Assembly (NCBI GenBank): GCA_000727475.1
Contig: KL647291.1
Location: forward strand, 658,325-722,324
DNA length: 64,000 bases
Direction of reading: 5' to 3'
Source of the DNA: Sarcocystis neurona
Lineage: Eukaryota; Apicomplexa; Conoidasida; Eucoccidiorida; Sarcocystidae
In this document: positions 60,140 through 64,000 of the stretch, in pieces
Position numbering within the stretch: position 1 is the stretch's first letter
How the letters are laid out: each line of letters opens with the position of its first letter
Position numbers and translations under genes: made by a program
Notes under the pieces: model-generated
The model's input: the letters and a program-made list of their open reading frames with translations, nothing else
What the model was told of the DNA's origin: nothing
The model's database searches: none

Positions 60140-60556
60140 NNNNNNNNNNNNNNNNNNNNNNNNNNNNNNNNNNNNNNNNNNNNNNNNNNNNNNNNNNNNN
60201 NNNNNNNNNNNNNNNNNNNNNNNNNNNNNNNNNNNNNNNNNNNNNNNNNNNNNNNNNNNNNNNNNNNNNNNNNNNNNNNNNNNNNNNNNNNNNNNNNNNN
60301 NNNNNNNNNNNNNNNNNNNNNNNNNNNNNNNNNNNNNNNNNNNNNNNNNNNNNNNNNNNNNNNNNNNNNNNNNNNNNNNNNNNNNNNNNNNNNNNNNNNN
60401 NNNNNNNNNNNNNNNNNNNNNNNNNNNNNNNNNNNNNNNNNNNNNNNNNNNNNNNNNNNNNNNNNNNNNNNNNNNNNNNNNNNNNNNNNNNNNNNNNNNN
60501 NNNNNNNNNNNNNNNNNNNNNNNNNNNNNNNNNNNNNNNNNNNAAGTAGTACGTAC

Positions 60557-60590
<34 letters not shown>

Positions 60591-62047
60591 GCGCCCCCCA
60601 CGAGTAGCAGACGTCTATACATGTGCGTCCACACAAAAAGTATATGCATATCTATGTATACATATATATATATATGTGTCGGCCCGGACGAGCAGGCAAA
60701 TGAATACAGATATACGGATATTCATAGGCAAAAAGAGGAAGACAAAGAAAGATATATGTGTACGCAGAGGAAGAGACGAACAAAAGGGAGGGCAGCAGGG
60801 GAAGAAAAAGAGAGACAGAGAGACAACCACTTCGTCGATATATGTAAATCTATAGAAGTACGGAGCCACATGCATATATACATATATATATATATTACAT
60901 ATATTATATATATACACACATATTCTATCTTCACAAATATATACAAGTCAACAGGGAGAGGCATATTATACGGACACGCCCCTGATACGTACACACACGC
61001 ACACTTATGCAAACGCAGCTACACATATATTTCTCTAGATACATACCTAGATACATCTATATACATATATATATATATACGTAGAGAGAGAAAGATACAT
61101 TTGTATATATACATATCTATTTACGTCTGTATACATACGTATCCACATAAAAATATACATATATATATGTATATATAGATATATTTGTGTATATACACAC
61201 CTATATACAAATATATATATCCACATACAAATATATATATATATATACACGATGTGTAGAGATGTGAAGTACAACAGAGGTATGTGCAGAATCGCAGGAA
61301 GAGATAAGAAGAAGGGCGAAAGAAGTGTTGAAGAGAAGAAGGAGAAACTCACGAAGAAGTCACTTGCTGGGTGTTAACATCGCGGCATGCAGCAGCAGGT
61401 TCTTCTTCTTCTTGTTTCTGCGGCTGCTGCTGCAGTTGCTGTCTTCCCTGTTTTCTGGCGTGAGGGAGACGGCTGCTGCTGCTGCTGCCCGGGACGCGAC
61501 ATACGAAGCGTCGTCCCAGAGAGTCGAGCAGCACAACACATGATCCCGCTTGAACAATTTCTCTCCCGTCTGCTGCTGCTAGATCCAGGCCTCCTTCTGC
61601 TGCTGCTGCAGGTGCCGCTGCTGCTGCTGTTGCTCGTGGGCACGGCAGTCCTGCCGCCGCGGCTGCTGTTTCAGCCCCGGCTGCTCCTGGCGGTGCTGCT
61701 GTTGCTGCTGCAGCAGCAGCCGCCAGGCAAGAAGACGGAGCAGCTGAGCGCTCGGTGTCCTTTCCCACCTCTTCTCGCGGCTCCTGCTGCTGCCGCTGAT
61801 GCTGCTTCTGCTGCTGCTGCTTTTGCTTCTGTTGCTGCTGCTTCTGCTGCGGCTGTCTCTGCTGCTGCTGTTTCTGCTGTCGCTGCTTCTGCTGTTTTTG
61901 CCTCTCGTGCTTCTGCTGCGTCAGCTGCTCCTGCTTCTGCGCCTCGTTCTGCTCCTGCTGCTCCTGCTGCTGCTGCGTCTTCTCCTCTTGCAGGGCGCCG
62001 TCAGAAAAGAGAGGATTGCTGCCGGTCGCAACGGAGCACTCCATCAT
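45130..62047 (-). CDS. TRM6: TRM6/GCD10-like non-catalytic subunit of tRNA (adenine-58-N1) methyltransferase, 879 aa model
   Basis: Nine exons: 62047-61353, 59682-58799, 57618-57510, 55981-55898, 53502-53375, 51691-51579, 49736-49320, 47073-46969, 45234-45130 (TAG); 2640 nt, every phase agrees. Trm6 pairs with Trm61 to make m1A58 in tRNA, including initiator tRNA. Family landmarks in order: REIVQAGSCVVLLDSLGRR (about 162-180), LQLLVGCRYY, VQKLSEAAIQALRAEGFSGE, FSSKTTFSKEKYLRKK, VLPATPREVAVAYYQKDPAK, HLRFDYLSSLLL...GLPSAAVALQLHGG, an ALLLEKGVHAAIFVV stretch, and ILPRRTHPLM near the C-terminus. Long Gln/Ala and Glu/Lys inserts explain its size relative to yeast or human Trm6 (about 480-500 aa). 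Uncertain points: the exon 7 donor (49320 GTCCAT fits phase and spacing; 49277 GTGGGT is a better site but gives the wrong phase), the exon 6 donor (GTTCGA) and the start (first of two ATGs at 62047). Confidence 0.87.
45861..46780. repeat. purine-rich (+ strand) tract in intron 45235-46968
   Basis: About 900 bases rich in GGAAGA, GAGGAA and AGAAGG on +, hence pyrimidine-rich in the TRM6 transcript. It creates the long Phe/Ser/Leu - strand ORFs at 46271-46909, which I do not accept as coding. Confidence 0.7.
47130..48780. repeat. AT-rich microsatellite tract with a duplicated block
   Basis: Fills much of intron 47074-49319. TATAAATATACGCATA-AGTC-TGTTCACATTTATAT occurs near 48263 and 48368, and an AGAAGCAATTCGACG element near 48207 and 48458, indicating an older tandem duplication. 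Confidence 0.65.
48783..49070. repeat. three-copy minisatellite, about 96-102-bp unit
   Basis: Units begin at 48783, 48879 and 48981 with AGTGTACRTACACC-CAG and contain GAGAGA, GAAGGCG-GGGGCGA and GACCCCGGAT/GGACCCCGCA elements. Non-coding, in a TRM6 intron. Confidence 0.85.
49777..49831. repeat. 15-bp repeat GCATGCGTCTCTCTC, 3-4 copies
   Basis: Perfect or near-perfect tandem copies about 40 bases upstream (in transcript order) of the acceptor of TRM6 exon 7. On the transcript strand it is GAGAGACGCATGC, purine-rich. Confidence 0.9.
49900..53300. repeat. AT-rich microsatellite tracts in TRM6 introns 5 and 6
   Basis: TATATA, CACACATATA and TACGTATAC motifs occupy nearly all of 49910-51540 and 51770-53270, around exon 51691-51579. 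Confidence 0.7.
53700..55850. repeat. ATCTATCT/TATCTACC-rich tract in TRM6 intron 4
   Basis: Intron 53503-55897. From 54360 to 55540 it is dominated by CTATCTATATCTACCT-type repeats, flanked by TATA runs. No coding signal. Confidence 0.75.
56000..56345 (+). repeat. CAG array (CTG in the TRM6 transcript) with a 24-bp minisatellite
   Basis: Degenerate CAG on +; about 56164-56275 holds four or more copies of a 24-base unit, AGAAGCAGCAGCAACAGAGG plus CAGC. In the transcript it is a CTG array directly upstream of the acceptor of exon 55981-55898. Confidence 0.85.
56350..58720. repeat. AT-rich microsatellite tracts in TRM6 introns 2 and 3
   Basis: TATATATG, CATATATATACACATA and GAGAGAGTCA motifs on both sides of exon 57618-57510. 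Confidence 0.7.
59760..61330. repeat. AT-rich tract in TRM6 intron 1, containing the assembly gap
   Basis: TATA and CATATATATA runs in intron 59683-61352, including a roughly 100-bp tandem unit with CGAGTAGCA-ACGTCTATACAT and AAGTAGTACGTACGTA on both sides of the N run. Confidence 0.75.
60140..60543. other. assembly gap (404 N)
   Basis: Run of N. The base pairs on both sides are the same repeat (AAGTAGTACGTACGTA followed by TATA), so the gap lies inside an unresolved tandem array. The long X-containing ORFs across it are meaningless. Confidence 0.99.
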
Positions 62048-63378
62048 GGAACCTGCAGCGGTGTGGGCTAATACATACAACCTTCCCGCTGCAGCCCCCG
62101 TTCTTTGCCTCTGAATTATCAAAACGTGTATATGCAGATATATGCAGGCACTTTCCTTCTTCTTCGTCTTCGTCTTCTTCTTCGTCTTCCTTTCTCTTTT
62201 ATCGCCGTCTCTGCTTTCCCCCTCCGTCCCAATCAAAGTCACACAAACAAGTACACGGACACACGCAGACACACGCAAAAAGAGACACCCCCTTCTTCTT
62301 ATTATTCTTCTTACTATTCTCCGTCTTCTTCATCTTCTTCAATTTATTCTTCTTCTTCCTTTTCTTCTTGTTCTTCTTCGGCCTATCTCTTTCTCTCGCG
62401 GTCGTCCTGTCTTTCTCTGCTGCCGGCTTTTACCGCCTGTCTACAGGGAAGCAGTTCAGCAAAGAAAATCGACATTTCTTGTCTCGGTGGTTCTCCCCCG
62501 TTGCTTCCTGCCTCATGCTACGTATCGACGACGAAGCGGAGCCTGCATATACACACACACGTATATGCACAAATATGTATATGTATATATATATATATAT
62601 GTATGGATATACACATACAGAGAGAGGGGTGGAGGGCAGGGCTGCTGGTAGTTCTCTAGTGGGAAGCGCGAAGAAGTCTGTACGGAGAGAGGTACTTATG
62701 TGCGAAGACACACACATATATGCTACCACCACGGCGACTGCCGCCTGCAGGAGAGGAATGTGTCTACACACGGAGTGTATATACACTACAAAGGACAAAA
62801 CTGGAACACACCGGGTTTCCACAGAAAAAGGGAGACAGAAAGACAAGAACGACAAGTGACGCGACGAGAAGGATTAAAGACAAAATGCGGAAGAACAAAG
62901 CGCATCTCTAGAATCACACGGATATATGCCTGCCGCTATGTATATCTATATGCATACATTTGTGGAGCAATTCGCTGTATACAGGTAAACACATTTATAC
63001 AGACATACGTGTGTATATATCTCTGCCTGCCAGTGAAAAGGGCTGTATAGAGATACACACAGTTATATATATATATGCCTGCGAGTAAACAGGGCTGTAT
63101 AGAGACAGACAAAACTATACATACACATATATATTATCTTTGCTTGCCAGACAAGACAATGGAAACGGCAATCGATAAATACAACTTTACACTATGCATA
63201 CATGCCTGCGAATTAAAAGGGGGCTGTAAAAAAACAACACACACAAATATATATATATATATATGTCTGCCAGTGAAGAGGGGAAATAACTGGTCACGGA
63301 GATGCAGGGGAACAAATTGAAGAGAAAGAACAACTTTAAAATATGTAGATGAAGAGACGGACGCATGCAGGGACTTGT
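62048..63378. other. spacer upstream of TRM6
   Basis: A TTC/CTT-rich stretch at 62150-62400, then AT-rich microsatellites with repeated TGCCTGCGAGTAAACAGGGCTGTATAGAG-like elements (near 63020, 63075, 63140, 63205 and 63265). It should contain the TRM6 promoter; no exon is supported. Confidence 0.45.
63015..63300. repeat. minisatellite with TGCCTGCCAGTGAAAAGGG-type core
   Basis: Five diverged copies of a CTGCCAGTGAAAAGGGCTGTA-like core at about 63024, 63077, 63145, 63203 and 63266, separated by TATA/ACACA runs. Confidence 0.65.
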
Positions 63379-63951
63379 TTATTTAGGGCTGGGTGGTTCT
63401 TGCGGGAGAGAGAACAAACGCATATTCTCAGAAATGAAAATACGAAGGCAGGAATGTGAAAAGTTCTTCCCGTACGCACATCGTCGAGTTTCTTCTGCGC
63501 AGAGAGAGACACACCGGTACACGGTAGAGAGCCCCGTACTTCTTCGAGTACTATTGTATCGGTGACGGGCGGAGAAAAGGGCGAATTTTCGCGGGACGTG
63601 CGAGAAATGTGAAAAACTGCCTGCAAAAAATGGGGAAAACGGTTTTTCTCGTAAGTGCAGATTTTTCCGCTCCTGCCTGTGAGGAAATAAACAGATTTCC
63701 GTTGCATCACGTGTATTCTCCCATCCTCACGCGCGTGCCCGAAAGATACTCAAGTTGTAGTCGTCGCAGTAGGCGTCGTACATGCGCGCATGTGAAGAGC
63801 TTGGAGGTGTACCATGCATACACACACAGATATAGAGTAGGTGTGAGAGAGAAAAAAAAGCCCGGGGCTGCCTGTCATACTCAGAAGAGTCTTCCGAGTA
63901 GAAGATTGTGACATACTCCACTTGCGGTGGACGCGTTTTCGTGGATATAGC
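63379..63951 (-). CDS. 3' end of an unrecognised - strand gene
   Basis: Three phase-compatible exons: 63951-63881 (acceptor GTTATTACCAG, GTATGA donor, reads AISTKTRPPQVEYVTIFYSE), 63799-63731 (MYDAYCDDYNLSIFRAR, GTGAGG donor) and 63676-63379 (QERKNLHLREKPFSPFF and on to LPQEPPSPK, TAA overlapping AATAAA). No domain is recognised. Within the last exon an alternative splice pattern is also attractive: an excellent acceptor (CCATTTTTTGCAG) starts AVFHISRTSRENSPFSPP, ending at a GTACGG donor. The gene continues beyond the window edge. Confidence 0.4.
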
Positions 63952-64000
63952 CTGGTAATAACGGGAAAACTTCACAACCTAGAAGATTTCGATAGATTCC

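Noticed and set aside
61387..62859. 490-aa + strand ORF and 410-aa + ORF at 58836-60068
   Set aside because: Both are antisense to TRM6 exons with recognisable conserved motifs; they consist of Leu/Ala/Cys runs, and one crosses the N gap.

Overview
The window looks like nuclear DNA of an Eimeria species (apicomplexan, coccidian). I infer this from three things. Degenerate CAG/CTG triplet arrays code for runs of Gln, Ala, Ser and Leu. Long AT-dinucleotide and TATATG microsatellite tracts fill introns and spacers. Genes have many small GT-AG exons separated by large repeat-filled introns. The species call is inference. No operons, CRISPR arrays, rRNA or convincing tRNA genes were seen. All gene models were assembled by eye from splice signals, phase continuity and protein motifs.

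Layout: a repeat-rich segment (about 1-25.3 kb), a repeat-poor segment (about 25.3-47 kb) and a second repeat-rich segment (about 47-64 kb). The left segment is mostly one large + strand gene whose last four exons (21775-25267) form a VPS9 domain, so it is a candidate Rab5-type exchange factor. I traced 15 phase-compatible exons back to 7020; its 5' end is unresolved and candidate exons lie at 245-5820. The repeat-poor segment holds an unrecognised + strand gene (about 25270-29784), a - strand gene for a SPATA4-like CH_2 protein (30111-34436), a + strand four-exon TPR-like gene (36106-42193, 1206 aa) and a weak + strand gene tail (43367-44244). The right segment is spanned by a - strand nine-exon gene (45130-62047) for a TRM6/GCD10-like subunit of tRNA m1A58 methyltransferase (879 aa in the model), with an assembly gap in its first intron. 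The 3' end of another - strand gene sits at 63379-63951.

These genes do not form a pathway: membrane traffic (VPS9), tRNA modification (TRM6) and probable flagellar biology (CH_2 protein; Eimeria microgametes are flagellated). The most interesting structural signal is that the sense of the triplet repeats tracks gene structure. Exons carry CAG-sense repeats, while introns carry CTG-sense arrays that often run straight into the 3' splice site. This holds on both strands, with two exceptions.
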